A stretch of 12,998 nucleotides of DNA from CAZTAR01 sp043813895 (GCA_043813895.1 JBDRKQ010000085.1:1-12998), one strand, 5' to 3'; shown: positions 1-7,850, numbered from the stretch's first letter. Notes: generated by a model not told the origin, from the letters alone. A program made the numbers and translations.

Positions 1-162
1 ACGCAGCAACCGCGATCCCGTGTCGGGCGTGTACGGCCCGACCTCCCTGATCGTTTCCCCCTCAGCCAGAACATAACCGTCCCGGACCCGCCGGGCCCGG
101 TCCGGATCGGCCAGAGGCAGAAGGTACTCCGCGCGACAGACGGTGAATCGGCGGTCTTGCAT
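1..162 (-). CDS. Amidohydrolase (SsnA/guanine deaminase-like), N-terminal 54 residues only
   Basis: Partial gene running off the left edge of the window. The visible N-terminus has the small beta-sandwich pattern that opens amidohydrolase-superfamily deaminases: a line ending in YLLPLADPD, then RDGYVLAEGETIREVGPY. The metal-binding HxH and later His/Asp residues lie outside the window, so activity cannot be judged. The ATG at 160-162 is preceded by AAGGAA at a good Shine-Dalgarno distance and lies 17 nt after the stop of the molybdenum hydroxylase gene, so it belongs to the same operon. In E. coli ssnA is the amidohydrolase neighbour of ygfM and xdhD, which makes SsnA-like the favoured reading. 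A guanine or 8-oxoguanine-type deaminase is the main alternative. The fold is fairly sure; the specificity is inferred from context only. Confidence 0.72.
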   Translation of the reverse strand, partial: MQDRRFTVCRAEYLLPLADPDRARRVRDGYVLAEGETIREVGPYTPDTGSRLLR

Positions 163-179
163 GATTCCTTTGTCATCTC

Positions 180-1409
180 CTAAAACTTACCGAGTTCCCT
201 CAGGATTCTCTCCGGCGTGAACGGCCATTTACGCATCCAGACGCCGACAGCGTCATGAATGGCCGCGGCGATCGATGGGGCCGCGCCGTTGCAACTGATC
301 TCGGCGACGGACTTGCAGCCGTACGGTCCAAATGGGTCGTCGGTACAGACCAGTTCCACGCGGAAGTCATCGGGAAGGTCGCCGATCATCGGCACCTTGT
401 AGTCTAGCAAGTTGGCATTCAGGCAGCGGCCGTCTTTGTCGAGGAGCATCTCCTCCCATAGAGAATGCCCGATGGACTTCAGAACTCCCCCGTAGATCTG
501 TCCGATCGCCAGTTCGGGATTGATCGGTGTGCCGCAATCCTGCAGCGCATAGTACTTCTGAATCTTGGCTTCGCCGGTACGCGTATTGACCGCAACCTGA
601 CAGAAATGCGCCCCATAAGGGAACGAGGCGTTGTCAGTAATGAAGCGACCGGAGGCGCTCGGCAGCCCGGGTCCCGTACCGGTTTCGGCATAACGAGCGA
701 TGTCCTGGTAGCTCACCGAACCCTTCCGGCCCTTGACCGTCGAGCGGAAAACGAGCCGGAGGTCAGCAGGCGGCTCATTCAGCATCTCAGCCGCAATCTC
801 CAGTATCTTGTCTTTCATAGCTTGGGCAGCGTTAAGCGCGGCGCCGCCGGAGAAGTAGGTCCCGCTGGAAGCATAGGCGCCGGTGTCAAACGGGGTGACA
901 TCCGTGTCCGCCGCAATCAGGGCAATGTCTCCCATGGTCGTACACAGACACTCCGCGGCCATCTTCGTCGTAACCGTATCCAAACCGGTCCCCAGGTCCG
1001 CCCCTCCGCTTAACAGCATGAAAGTGCCGTCACCCAACATGGTGATCGCGGCATTGGCGGAATCAAGCCCGGGCAACCCCGACCCCTGTTGGACGATGGC
1101 CAACCCCTTGCCAATCCGAACATCCGGATCACCGCTGTCCTCCCGGAGCCCCCAGTTGATCATTCTCGATCCGTTCTTCAGGGCCGGACCCAGTCCGCAA
1201 CTGGACACCTGCTGGGCCGTCCCTTCCCGCCCCTCCCCGAGGCACTTGAGGATCTCGAGCATGGAGCCTTCGCGCACACGGTTCTTCTCGACGAGTTCGA
1301 GGTGGTCCATCCGCAGTTCGTCCGCGAGTTCGGCAACCGCCAACTGCAACGCGTAGGAACCCTGCGGAGCGCCATATCCCTGGTATGCCCCAGCAGGCGG
1401 GATATTGGA
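180..1409 (-). pseudogene. C-terminal part of XdhD-like molybdenum hydroxylase, downstream of an in-frame amber
   Basis: This stretch continues the reading frame of the gene at 1410-3044 with no frameshift after the TAG at 1410-1412. It encodes the second half of the molybdopterin-binding domain. Immediately after the stop comes SNIPPAGAYQGYGAPQG, the family cofactor loop. It is followed by the SGGADLGTGLDT cofactor segment, DCGTPINPELAIGQIYGG, and near codon 915 the AEISCNGAAPS segment that carries the catalytic Glu of xanthine-dehydrogenase-family enzymes. The frame ends with TAG at 180-182. There is no well-placed start after the amber: the first near-cognate codon is TTG at 1347-1349, with no evident Shine-Dalgarno, so independent translation is doubtful. 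It is either the dead half of a recent pseudogene, a part reached by readthrough, or part of one intact gene if the amber is a sequencing error. The lack of any other lesion in roughly 390 codons argues that the event is recent. Confidence 0.85.
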
Positions 1410-1412
1410 CTA
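1410..1412 (-). other. In-frame amber (TAG) splitting the XdhD-like gene
   Basis: Codon 545 of the frame starting at 3044 reads TAG, between TAC (Tyr) and TCC (Ser). Frame is preserved exactly from 3044 to 180. One base change (TAG to TAC or TAT) would restore the TTYYSN family motif. TAG is also the natural terminator of this frame (180-182) and of the genes ending at 9473 and 11900, so genome-wide amber reassignment is unlikely. Confidence 0.9.
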
Positions 1413-3044
1413 GTACGTGGTGACAACAAACTTGACATTATCGCACAGCAGCAGCGGTAGCGATTTCGAACAAGCATTCATGGGGACGGTCAGACAATGG
1501 GATCCGTAGGGCCCCGTGTTGGCCTTGAGGTCCATGAGGATGGACGTCAGTTGACCATCCCTCTTGGCCCCTAGCTTGATCCGTGCCTTCATCGGATGGC
1601 GGGTCCGAGCGGCAATGAACTCCTCCTCGCGATTAAACCGGAAGAACACACTTCGACCGGTGATCCAAGTGCAATAAGCGGCAACCTCCTCGAGCACGAT
1701 GTCCTGCTTCGCGCCGAAACCGCCTCCCACACGCTCCTTGATCACACGGATCTTGTTCTCGGGAATGCCGAGGACCAGGGCCACGATGCGCCGGATGTGC
1801 CAGGGCACCTGCGTTGACGCGTGGATCACCAGGCGCCCCCCTTCCATCCGAGTGTACACCACGTGGGGTTCGACCGGGGTACACTGCACCTGGGTGGTTT
1901 CGTACTCGCGCTCCACGATCACGTCAGCCTCGGCGAAACCCCTGTCGACATCCCCGATGCCGCCGTCGACGTACGCTGCGATGTTTCGACGCGGATCGGC
2001 GTGGATGGGAAACTGGTAGATGATCTTGCCATCCCGAGGTTCGGCCTCACTGTTGTCCAGATCAGGCGGAGCGCCGACGACGTACTCCAGAGCGCCGTCG
2101 TGAACGCGCGGAGCCCCTTCCGCTGCCGCCTCATCGATGGTCAGAACCGGATCGAGCCGCTCGTACTCCACCTTGATCTTCGCGATCGCTGCCTCAGCAA
2201 TCTCCGGCGACTCGGCCACCACCGCTGCCACGCGATCGCCGACGTGCCGGACCTTCTCTCCAAACATCCGGCGGTCGTAGGGTGATGGTTCGGGGAATCC
2301 CTGCCCAGCCTGGTTGTAGTAGGTTCGAGGACCGTTCTTGTGTGTCAGGACCAGCACCACGCCCGGCATGGCCTCGGCGTCACGGGTATCGATGCTGGTG
2401 ATGTACGCGTGGGCGTGAGGGCTGCGAAGCATCTTCAGGTGGCAGGCTCCCGATTGGACCCGATCCTCCACGAAGGCCCTCTCGCCGCGAGCCAAGACCG
2501 CCCCGTCCACTTTGCGCTTGACCTTGCCTACAACGCGGAGGTCGTCGCGGAACTCCGGCGCGATGCGGCCCTTGAATCGCGGGTCCTTTAACCGCCGGCA
2601 TGCCAAGTCGACGGCGATAAACACCTGCTCATAGCCGGTGCAGCGGCAGAAAACGCCGGACAGCGCATCCTTGATCTGCTCTCGTGTCGGCCGGTCGTGC
2701 GTGATTAGCAATTCGTGAATCGCCAGCACCATGGCGGGGGTGCAATACCCACACTGAACGATGCCGGCATCGACAAAGGCCGACTGCACCACGGACAGCT
2801 CCCGATTGCTCGAAAGACAATCCACCGTGTGGAGTTCGCGCCCATCGATCTGAGGCGTCAGCAGCAGACACGAGTTCACCAGCTTCCGGTCGAGGAGAAC
2901 GGCGCAGGCTCCGCAGGAACCCTGGCCGTCGCAACCGTTCCGCGCGGAGATGAAGCCCTCGCGCTGAAGCAGATCGCGAACCTTCTCTCCCGGCTCGGTC
3001 TCGAACGTCCTGGCCACCCCGTTGAGCTGAACGGATATCTTCAC
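1410..3044 (-). CDS. xdhD: XdhD-like molybdenum hydroxylase, [2Fe-2S] domains plus N-terminal half of Mo-binding domain, cut by amber
   Basis: Encodes a fused iron-sulfur/molybdopterin subunit of the xanthine dehydrogenase family, cytoplasmic, expected to hydroxylate a purine-like substrate with the FAD subunit upstream. Residues 1-80 are a plant-type [2Fe-2S] domain with C38, C44, C47 and C59. Residues 90-150 are the second [2Fe-2S] domain with C98, C101, C133 and C135. The aldehyde-oxidase a/b hammerhead starts near 180, and the Mo-pterin domain contains KERVGGGFGAKQDI. The start is GTG at 3042-3044, overlapping the TGA of the FAD gene (GTGA), so translation is coupled. As I recall the E. 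coli XdhD sequence, it aligns along its whole length, including TTYYSN, where the second Tyr here is TAG. E. coli XdhD has lost most cluster cysteines, whereas this protein keeps all eight. With the downstream part the total is about 954 residues, near the 956 of XdhD. Family membership is secure; the substrate is not. Confidence 0.9.
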   Translation of the reverse strand: MKISVQLNGVARTFETEPGEKVRDLLQREGFISARNGCDGQGSCGACAVLLDRKLVNSCLLLTPQIDGRELHTVDCLSSNRELSVVQSAFVDAGIVQCGYCTPAMVLAIHELLITHDRPTREQIKDALSGVFCRCTGYEQVFIAVDLACRRLKDPRFKGRIAPEFRDDLRVVGKVKRKVDGAVLARGERAFVEDRVQSGACHLKMLRSPHAHAYITSIDTRDAEAMPGVVLVLTHKNGPRTYYNQAGQGFPEPSPYDRRMFGEKVRHVGDRVAAVVAESPEIAEAAIAKIKVEYERLDPVLTIDEAAAEGAPRVHDGALEYVVGAPPDLDNSEAEPRDGKIIYQFPIHADPRRNIAAYVDGGIGDVDRGFAEADVIVEREYETTQVQCTPVEPHVVYTRMEGGRLVIHASTQVPWHIRRIVALVLGIPENKIRVIKERVGGGFGAKQDIVLEEVAAYCTWITGRSVFFRFNREEEFIAARTRHPMKARIKLGAKRDGQLTSILMDLKANTGPYGSHCLTVPMNACSKSLPLLLCDNVKFVVTTY

Positions 3045-3865
3045 CGGGTCCCCTCGCCTTCCCCGCGGTAGGCTCTCTGAACGGTCGTCGCGACGAGTAC
3101 GCCGGCCCTGTACCGCTTGAACTCTGCGCTGCCGCGGATGTCGGATACCGGGGCGACCTCAGCGGCAACCCACCCCTCGACCTCCTCCAGGGTCGGACAA
3201 TCTCGACCACTCAGCTTGCCCTCGACGCCCTTCAACCGAACTACACGACGTGCCACTCCCCCGGCGGCGACGATGGGATCACGGATGCAATCGCCCTCTC
3301 GGGTCAGCGCGACGGCCGCTGTGAGGATCGAGATGTCGTTGGAAGTTCGCGAGTACTTGCCGACCGCGACCTGACGGTTGGCGTCGATCTTTGGAATCCT
3401 GATCTGGGTGGCAAGAGGCTTGCTTTCCAGCTCCAGGTACTCCAGCACAGGAACGGCGCAAGTAGCGACGGGGCTCCCGGTGTCCAGCACGGCTTCCAGA
3501 GCCACGAGCACGGGCAACAGATCGCCGCACGATTTGCCACTGGCGAGATGCCCTCCGATGGTCGCGACATTCCGAATGTTCCGGTTGACCACGTTCAGGC
3601 CGGCCGACTGAACGCACTGGGGAACGTCAGCGGCCTCCGTCAACTCGGCAATCGTGCAGAACGCGCCCACGACCAGTTCATCCTCGGTGACACGAATCCC
3701 ACCCAGCCCCAGACCTGCGAGACTGATGACGTGTTCGCCGGAGAATGCAAAACTGCTCGAATTGACCTCCGTCCCGCCCGCCAGGAAGACCGCTTGGTTT
3801 CCCAGCGTTTCCTTGAGTCGGACCGCCTCGTCAACCGTTTGTGGCCGATGGACTTCCTTAATCAT
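3041..3865 (-). CDS. ygfM: FAD-binding subunit of XdhD-type molybdenum hydroxylase (YgfM/XdhB-like)
   Basis: Encodes the electron-transferring FAD subunit of a molybdenum hydroxylase (xanthine dehydrogenase FAD-binding family), which passes electrons between the Fe-S clusters of the adjacent subunit and an external acceptor. From the ATG at 3863-3865 it is 274 residues. Visible signatures are the VFLAGGTEVN FAD loop (residues 26-35), the second flavin motif NVATIGGHLASG (99-110) and a CO-dehydrogenase flavoprotein C-terminal domain ending DIRGSAEFKRYRAGVLVA. The upstream in-frame GTG at 3887-3889 would add eight residues. I prefer the ATG because MIKEVHRPQ matches the usual N-terminus and an AGAGA stretch sits before it. 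It is the first gene of the operon, 45 nt from the promoter -10 box, and its TGA overlaps the GTG of the XdhD-like gene. The length is slightly above the roughly 260 residues of YgfM. Alternative: the FAD subunit of a generic xanthine dehydrogenase. Confidence 0.92.
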   Translation of the reverse strand: MIKEVHRPQTVDEAVRLKETLGNQAVFLAGGTEVNSSSFAFSGEHVISLAGLGLGGIRVTEDELVVGAFCTIAELTEAADVPQCVQSAGLNVVNRNIRNVATIGGHLASGKSCGDLLPVLVALEAVLDTGSPVATCAVPVLEYLELESKPLATQIRIPKIDANRQVAVGKYSRTSNDISILTAAVALTREGDCIRDPIVAAGGVARRVVRLKGVEGKLSGRDCPTLEEVEGWVAAEVAPVSDIRGSAEFKRYRAGVLVATTVQRAYRGEGEGTR

Positions 3866-3909
3866 AAACGTGTCTCTATAGGGCGACACCGAGTTTGAGC
3901 GAAAAGCTC

Positions 3910-3939
3910 ATTATAGCGCGAGCCGAAAGCGCCTGTCAA
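3910..3939 (-). promoter_or_regulatory. Consensus-like sigma70 promoter of the molybdenum hydroxylase operon
   Basis: On the minus strand TTGACA (3939-3934) is followed by an 18-bp spacer and TATAAT (3915-3910), both exact consensus hexamers. A start site near 3903 would give a leader of about 40 nt before the ATG at 3865. No operator was recognised. Consensus boxes imply strong basal transcription unless repressed. Confidence 0.8.
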
Positions 3940-4094
3940 AAACTCCGATTGGCGTAAGGCAAAAAGCGGTCGACGATCAGGAGCAGGAAATGTGCGATGG
4001 AGAAGGGCCTATCGGAAACCACGCTGACGATTGAGCACCGGGATTCGGTGGCCAAGCCCGTTGATAGGACAGCGATAGAAAGCGTTTTACGAGC

Positions 4095-4112
4095 CGCGGA
4101 CTTCAGTCCGCG
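4095..4112. repeat. Perfect 8-bp hairpin, dispersed copy also near 9672
   Basis: CGCGGACT and AGTCCGCG separated by TC. Its reverse complement recurs with one mismatch at 9672-9689, and half of it at 9701-9711. It is most likely a small dispersed intergenic repeat. Confidence 0.6.
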
Positions 4113-4185
4113 CGGTCGCTCGCGGCGCAAACACATCGCGTTTTTGAACGGCCGCGCGAAGATGCTCGCGGCTGTCGGGCTCGTC

Positions 4186-4219
4186 GTAGCCTCGATGTTA
4201 TCGAGCAGGCTCCTGCTAC
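4186..4219. repeat. GTAGC...GCTAC-bounded double hairpin
   Basis: GTAGC at 4186-4190 and GCTAC at 4215-4219 bound two adjacent stems, CTCGAT/ATCGAG and AGCAGG/CCTGCT. Read on the minus strand it begins with GTAG followed by a palindrome, the layout of REP sequences. Only one copy was found in this window. Confidence 0.45.
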
Positions 4220-4370
4220 CACAGCGCTGGTCAAACGCGGCCGCCGGCATCTGTCGGCGGCAGGAGGTTTCCGTACCCGGCATCTTCAAGAACGACGCGT
4301 TGCATGGAACTAATCGTCGAGAACCCAGGCCGTTTTGAAGAGCCCCCTCGGACAGTTCCTGTTGTGACAC

Positions 4371-5660
4371 GTGGTTGGATGGATTACGCTACCGATACGG
4401 CACAATCGCATGACTTCAACATGGACCGACACCCCCGGCGCCTCGAACCTGCAGCGAGTGATGACACTCGTCCTGCTCTACGTGGCCCTGCTCATCGTGC
4501 TTGGGCCGGCGGTGCAGTTTTCGCAGTGGCATATCGGCCCCGACAACAACCAAGCAGCGGCCGAAGCGATGGCTTGGCTCGACGGCCGGCTCGACCTGCC
4601 CTCGCGCGGCGGCGACGTCGCCCTCTACAAAGATCACTTTTACAACGTCTTTCCGCCGCTCTGGACGCTCATTTGCTTCGCCGTGTACGCCATGAACAGC
4701 CTCGTGTTCGGCGAACCGCTCGTTTTCTGGACAGTGCTGTTCAACATCGTTCTTGCCGGGCCGGTGCCGTTGGCATTCTATTGGGCGTTCCGGCGCAGCG
4801 GCGCGGGAACGCTTTGGGCTCCGGTCCTGGCCTTCGGCGCGATTGCGGGAACCGCCCTCTGGCCCGTCGCCGCGATGCTCGCAGGCACACGAACCGCCTG
4901 GATATACTCGATCCAACTCATCATGGCCCAGACCGGCCTGGCGATTCTGCTGGCGGACGTCCTTGGGCGGCGACGATTCTGGCTGGGTGGCCTCGGCATT
5001 CTGATAGCCGCCTGGTCGCGACAGACGTGTGTCGCCTATGCTCTCCCACTGTTGTGGCTGGCGTGGCGATCGCCGCACCGCAAGAACGCCCTGATTCGCG
5101 CTGGCATCCCCCTCGTCATTACACTCGCCATCCCGATGACTTTGAACTATGCCAAGTTCGACTCGCCTCTCGAGACGGGCTATCGCTACATCTTCGACGA
5201 TCCAAACCGCGTGGACGCGGATCCCGTGCGCGGGCCGGACGGCTCGGTCGACATCTTCGCCTGGCGGTATCTTCCGTCGCACGCGTATCACATGTGGCTG
5301 TCGTTGCCAACAGAGATCGATCTGACACCGTGCGGTCTGGCTATTCAGGGACACGGCAAAGGCACCGCCGTCTGGTTCGGCACGCCGCTGATCCTGCTGG
5401 TGCTCGTCGCATTTCGTCAATGGTGGGCCGATCCCCGGAGACGGGCGCTGATGTTGGGTACGATTCCTGTGATCTTCGGTACCCTGCTCTATCACGGCCC
5501 AACGATCGGCCAAGCCGGCTACTATCGATACGCGCTTGATTTCCTGCCAATCTGGCTCGTCGTCATCGCCCCATGGACAGACGGCCCGAAGCGCCGCTGG
5601 TTTACCCTAGCCTGCCTGGCCTGGAGCGTATTGTACTTTTACATGATCGTCGGTCGGTAA
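4371..5660 (+). CDS. Polytopic membrane protein, GT-C/ArnT-PMT glycosyltransferase-like
   Basis: Up to 429 residues of strongly hydrophobic protein with about ten predicted membrane segments: near 31-48, 95-113, 118-138, 148-170, 178-197, 203-233, 242-258 and further ones in the last 100 residues. After the first segment comes a loop with DNN (58-60), then LDGRLDLP and YKDHFYNVFPPLWTL (86-100). This resembles the acidic first loop and the Y-x-x-x-FPP signature of GT-C lipid-linked-sugar transferases and related membrane proteins. A second extracytoplasmic loop spans about 260-340. That points to transfer of a lipid-linked sugar at the membrane, but I recognise no specific family. GTG at 4371 opens the frame. 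ATG at 4410, giving MTSTWTDTPG, is an equally good start because neither has a clear Shine-Dalgarno. The next gene starts 240 nt downstream, so it may be separately transcribed. Confidence 0.82.
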   Translation: MVGWITLPIRHNRMTSTWTDTPGASNLQRVMTLVLLYVALLIVLGPAVQFSQWHIGPDNNQAAAEAMAWLDGRLDLPSRGGDVALYKDHFYNVFPPLWTLICFAVYAMNSLVFGEPLVFWTVLFNIVLAGPVPLAFYWAFRRSGAGTLWAPVLAFGAIAGTALWPVAAMLAGTRTAWIYSIQLIMAQTGLAILLADVLGRRRFWLGGLGILIAAWSRQTCVAYALPLLWLAWRSPHRKNALIRAGIPLVITLAIPMTLNYAKFDSPLETGYRYIFDDPNRVDADPVRGPDGSVDIFAWRYLPSHAYHMWLSLPTEIDLTPCGLAIQGHGKGTAVWFGTPLILLVLVAFRQWWADPRRRALMLGTIPVIFGTLLYHGPTIGQAGYYRYALDFLPIWLVVIAPWTDGPKRRWFTLACLAWSVLYFYMIVGR

Positions 5661-5900
5661 CGCTGCGATTGTGAAGCCCGACGTGCAGGCTGACGCCCTT
5701 TCCAGTTCGAGGGTCCTGCGCATTTGCGGGAGCTTGCTACAACGTATTGTGGCGTCGGCACCCCGTGGCCGACGGGCAATTTCGAGCGGTCTTCAACTAG
5801 TATACGTCGGCCACAGGGGGCCGGCGCTACGCGCGGCCTGTGCGACAGGGCAGTCGTCTTTCTTCCTGTCCCGGCCGTCATGGATCGGTAGAATGTCGCC
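5661..5900. other. Intergenic region holding an inverted pair of REP-like palindromes
   Basis: No gene was found in these 240 bases. The stretch 5749-5830 carries two copies, in opposite orientation, of a GTAG/GTGG-headed palindromic unit described separately. The last 70 bases before the GTG at 5901 contain no clear promoter hexamers or strong Shine-Dalgarno. Confidence 0.6.
5749..5830. repeat. REP-like inverted pair (BIME-like), copy 1
   Basis: The unit at 5749-5774 (plus) reads GTGG, then CGTCGGC...GCCGACG with 7-bp arms. The unit at 5805-5830 is its reverse-orientation relative and on the minus strand begins GTAGCGCCGGC and ends GTGGCCGACG. The two are 30 nt apart and can fold back on each other. 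A second pair of the same family lies at 11919-11991. A tetranucleotide head plus imperfect palindrome in inverted pairs is the known architecture of REP/BIME elements. Confidence 0.65.
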
Positions 5901-7850
5901 GTGCAAACGCTTGTGCCGGCCAATCAGGTTTTTCTGAACAACATGGCCCGGCTTTGGCGCTGTGATCCGAAGCTCGCGCAGCGGATCGATGAAGTGCCGC
6001 CGGATGCCTCGCTGGAGGTGCAGCCCTCCAGGAAGGGGCCGATGACCGCCGTGGCCACCACACTTGACAGCCGCAAGCTCTTCCTCCACAGCCGCTATGA
6101 TCCCGAAACCGAGGCCATCGAGTTCTGCAACAGTCTGGAGAGGACCGAGGCCTACTGCGTCGTCCTCGCGGGATTCGGGCTGGGATACCACATCAAAGCC
6201 CTCATCGAGACCTTCGGTGAAGAGATCGTCATCATCGTCAGCGAGCCGGACTTGGTCACGATCAAGACCGCGCTCGAACACACCGACCTTTCGAAGGAGT
6301 TGGGCCTCGGGCGCGTGGTCATTCTGACGGAGATGGGCAAGCAGACGTTGCACCAGGGCCTGGGCCACCACTCGACGATGCTCATGCTGGGAACGTTCTT
6401 CGCCGTGCCCCCGGTCGCACGCGATCACAACGCGGAGTTCCACACGCAATGCCGGCAGGCCGTCATGGATTACGCCGCGTTTGCGAAGATGTCGCTCCTG
6501 ACACTCGTCCGAAACGCCGGTATCACATGCCGCAACATCTCGAACAACCTCCCGACGTATGTCTCGACGCCTCCGGCAGACATCCTCCGCGGCCGCTTCG
6601 CCGGTTGTCCCGCGATTCTTGTCGCAGCCGGCCCCTCCCTTGCGAAGAACGTCGGGCAGCTCCACGGCCTTCGTGATAAGGCCGTCATCATCGCCGCGCA
6701 GACGACATTGCGTCTGCTTCTCAGCCACGGCATCCGGCCGCACTTCGTCACGTCACTGGACTTCAGCGAGATGTCGCGCCAGTTCTTTGAGAACGTCGAT
6801 ATCCCGGACGATCTCGTGCTCGTTGCGGAGCCCAAGGCGTCCTGGCACGTGATCGATACGTTTCGGGGATCGCCCGCGATGGCGGGAAACCGCGTGATCC
6901 TTCTTGACAACGAGTTCGCCCATCAGTGTGTCGGCGATGCCCTGGGCAAACGGACGCCCATCGAGGCGGGTGCCACGGTCATGCACTTGGCCTTCTATCT
7001 TGCCCAATGGCTGGGTTGCGACCCCATCGTCTTTATCGGGCAGGATCTCGCCTTCGGGGGGCATTGCTATTACACGCCCGGCGTCGCGATGCACCGTGCG
7101 TGGTGGTCGGAGCTGGGTCGCTATTCGACGCTGGAGATGAAGGAGTGGACGCGTATCGTCCGCCATCGCGAGATACTTCGGAAGGTCAAGGACATCCACG
7201 GCGGGGACATCTACACGGACGAGCAGATGTTCACGTACCTCGTCCAGTTCGAGCGGGACTTTGCCAAGTGTGCGGCGATGATCATCGATGCCACAGAGGG
7301 CGGCGCGAGGAAGACCGGGGCCAGCGTGATGACGCTGGCGGACGCGATCGATCGGCACTGCCGTGAACCGATCGACCCCGGCCGGTTCGACTATCTACGG
7401 GCCAAGTGGTACGACGCTTCGAAACTCGAGCCCGCGCGTGAGGCGCTTGTCAGGCGGCGCGAGGAGCTTATCGCATTTCGCAGCCTTTGTGAGAACACCA
7501 AGAAAGTGCTCGACGAACTGACCGGCCTCATCGACGATCCCAAGCAGTTCAACAAGCGGATTGTCCGGGTTGACGAATTGCGAACGCTGGTGCAGCGCCA
7601 CGGGGTTATCTTTCGCATGGTCCGGGATGTTTCGCAACTCGGCGAGCTTCAGAAATTCGCCGCCGATCGGCGACTCAGCATGGACTACGGGGGCCGGCAG
7701 GGCGAGCCCCGCAAGACGGCCGCGCGGGCGAGGCGACAGATACAACGCGACATTCGGTTGATCGAGTCCTTGTTGGACGGTTGCGACTACCTCGAGGAGA
7801 CACTCGACCAGACGTTGGCTCGACTTGACGAGGCGAGAGAGGCTACCTGA
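5901..7850 (+). CDS. DUF115/MptE-like protein of the Maf (flagellin glycosylation accessory) type
   Basis: A 649-residue protein with the DUF115 (6-hydroxymethylpterin pyrophosphokinase MptE-like) fold used by Maf proteins, which are implicated in transferring nonulosonic-acid sugars to flagellin. Residues 85-115 form a Rossmann-like glycine motif (VLAGFGLGYH). The core runs from about 235 to 390 with PAILVAAGPSLAKN (237-250), IRPHFVTSLD (278-287) and the VFIGQDLAF segment (377-385). ATEGGARKTGASV (464-476) completes the domain, and a helical region fills 500-649. Length is normal for Maf-type proteins. It starts with GTG at 5901; no in-frame ATG is better placed until 5943. Its TGA abuts the GTG of the next gene, and the nucleotidyltransferase-like neighbour fits a sugar-activation and transfer pair. 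No flagellin gene is in the window, so the acceptor is unknown. Confidence 0.88.
   Translation: MQTLVPANQVFLNNMARLWRCDPKLAQRIDEVPPDASLEVQPSRKGPMTAVATTLDSRKLFLHSRYDPETEAIEFCNSLERTEAYCVVLAGFGLGYHIKALIETFGEEIVIIVSEPDLVTIKTALEHTDLSKELGLGRVVILTEMGKQTLHQGLGHHSTMLMLGTFFAVPPVARDHNAEFHTQCRQAVMDYAAFAKMSLLTLVRNAGITCRNISNNLPTYVSTPPADILRGRFAGCPAILVAAGPSLAKNVGQLHGLRDKAVIIAAQTTLRLLLSHGIRPHFVTSLDFSEMSRQFFENVDIPDDLVLVAEPKASWHVIDTFRGSPAMAGNRVILLDNEFAHQCVGDALGKRTPIEAGATVMHLAFYLAQWLGCDPIVFIGQDLAFGGHCYYTPGVAMHRAWWSELGRYSTLEMKEWTRIVRHREILRKVKDIHGGDIYTDEQMFTYLVQFERDFAKCAAMIIDATEGGARKTGASVMTLADAIDRHCREPIDPGRFDYLRAKWYDASKLEPAREALVRRREELIAFRSLCENTKKVLDELTGLIDDPKQFNKRIVRVDELRTLVQRHGVIFRMVRDVSQLGELQKFAADRRLSMDYGGRQGEPRKTAARARRQIQRDIRLIESLLDGCDYLEETLDQTLARLDEAREAT

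Larger units (their letters stand above)
3941..4370. other. Hairpin-rich intergenic region between divergent transcription units
   Basis: No convincing gene was found. A 113-codon plus-strand frame from 3997 has no recognisable domain and runs straight through hairpin repeats. Perfect inverted repeats occur at 4095-4112 (8-bp arms, CGCGGACT), 4191-4205 (CTCGAT arms, 3-nt loop), 4204-4217 (AGCAGG arms, 2-nt loop) and 4240-4261 (GCCGCCG arms, 8-nt loop). The two middle ones form a unit bounded by GTAGC at 4186-4190 and GCTAC at 4215-4219. These look like dispersed intergenic repeats. The downstream part, 4300-4370, is unremarkable leader to the membrane protein gene. Confidence 0.55.

Noticed and set aside
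1410..1412. Pyrrolysine or a reassigned amber code
   Set aside because: TAG terminates three other frames in the window, and the family residue at this place is Tyr, one base away.
3997..4338. Plus-strand 113-codon frame with a short hydrophobic stretch
   Set aside because: It crosses four hairpin repeats, resembles no family and has biased composition; kept only as part of the intergenic description.
4416..5513. Minus-strand frame of about 365 codons opposite the membrane protein gene
   Set aside because: Low-complexity composition with no recognisable motif; a mirror of codon bias on the coding strand.
4304..5539. Long plus-strand frame (about 411 codons) overlapping the membrane protein gene
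   Set aside because: It is rich in Arg/Pro with no domain, and the overlapping frame gives a coherent polytopic membrane protein. It is a GC-rich shadow frame.
5793..6743. Minus-strand frame opposite the DUF115 gene
   Set aside because: The DUF115 frame carries conserved family motifs across this stretch; the antisense frame has none.
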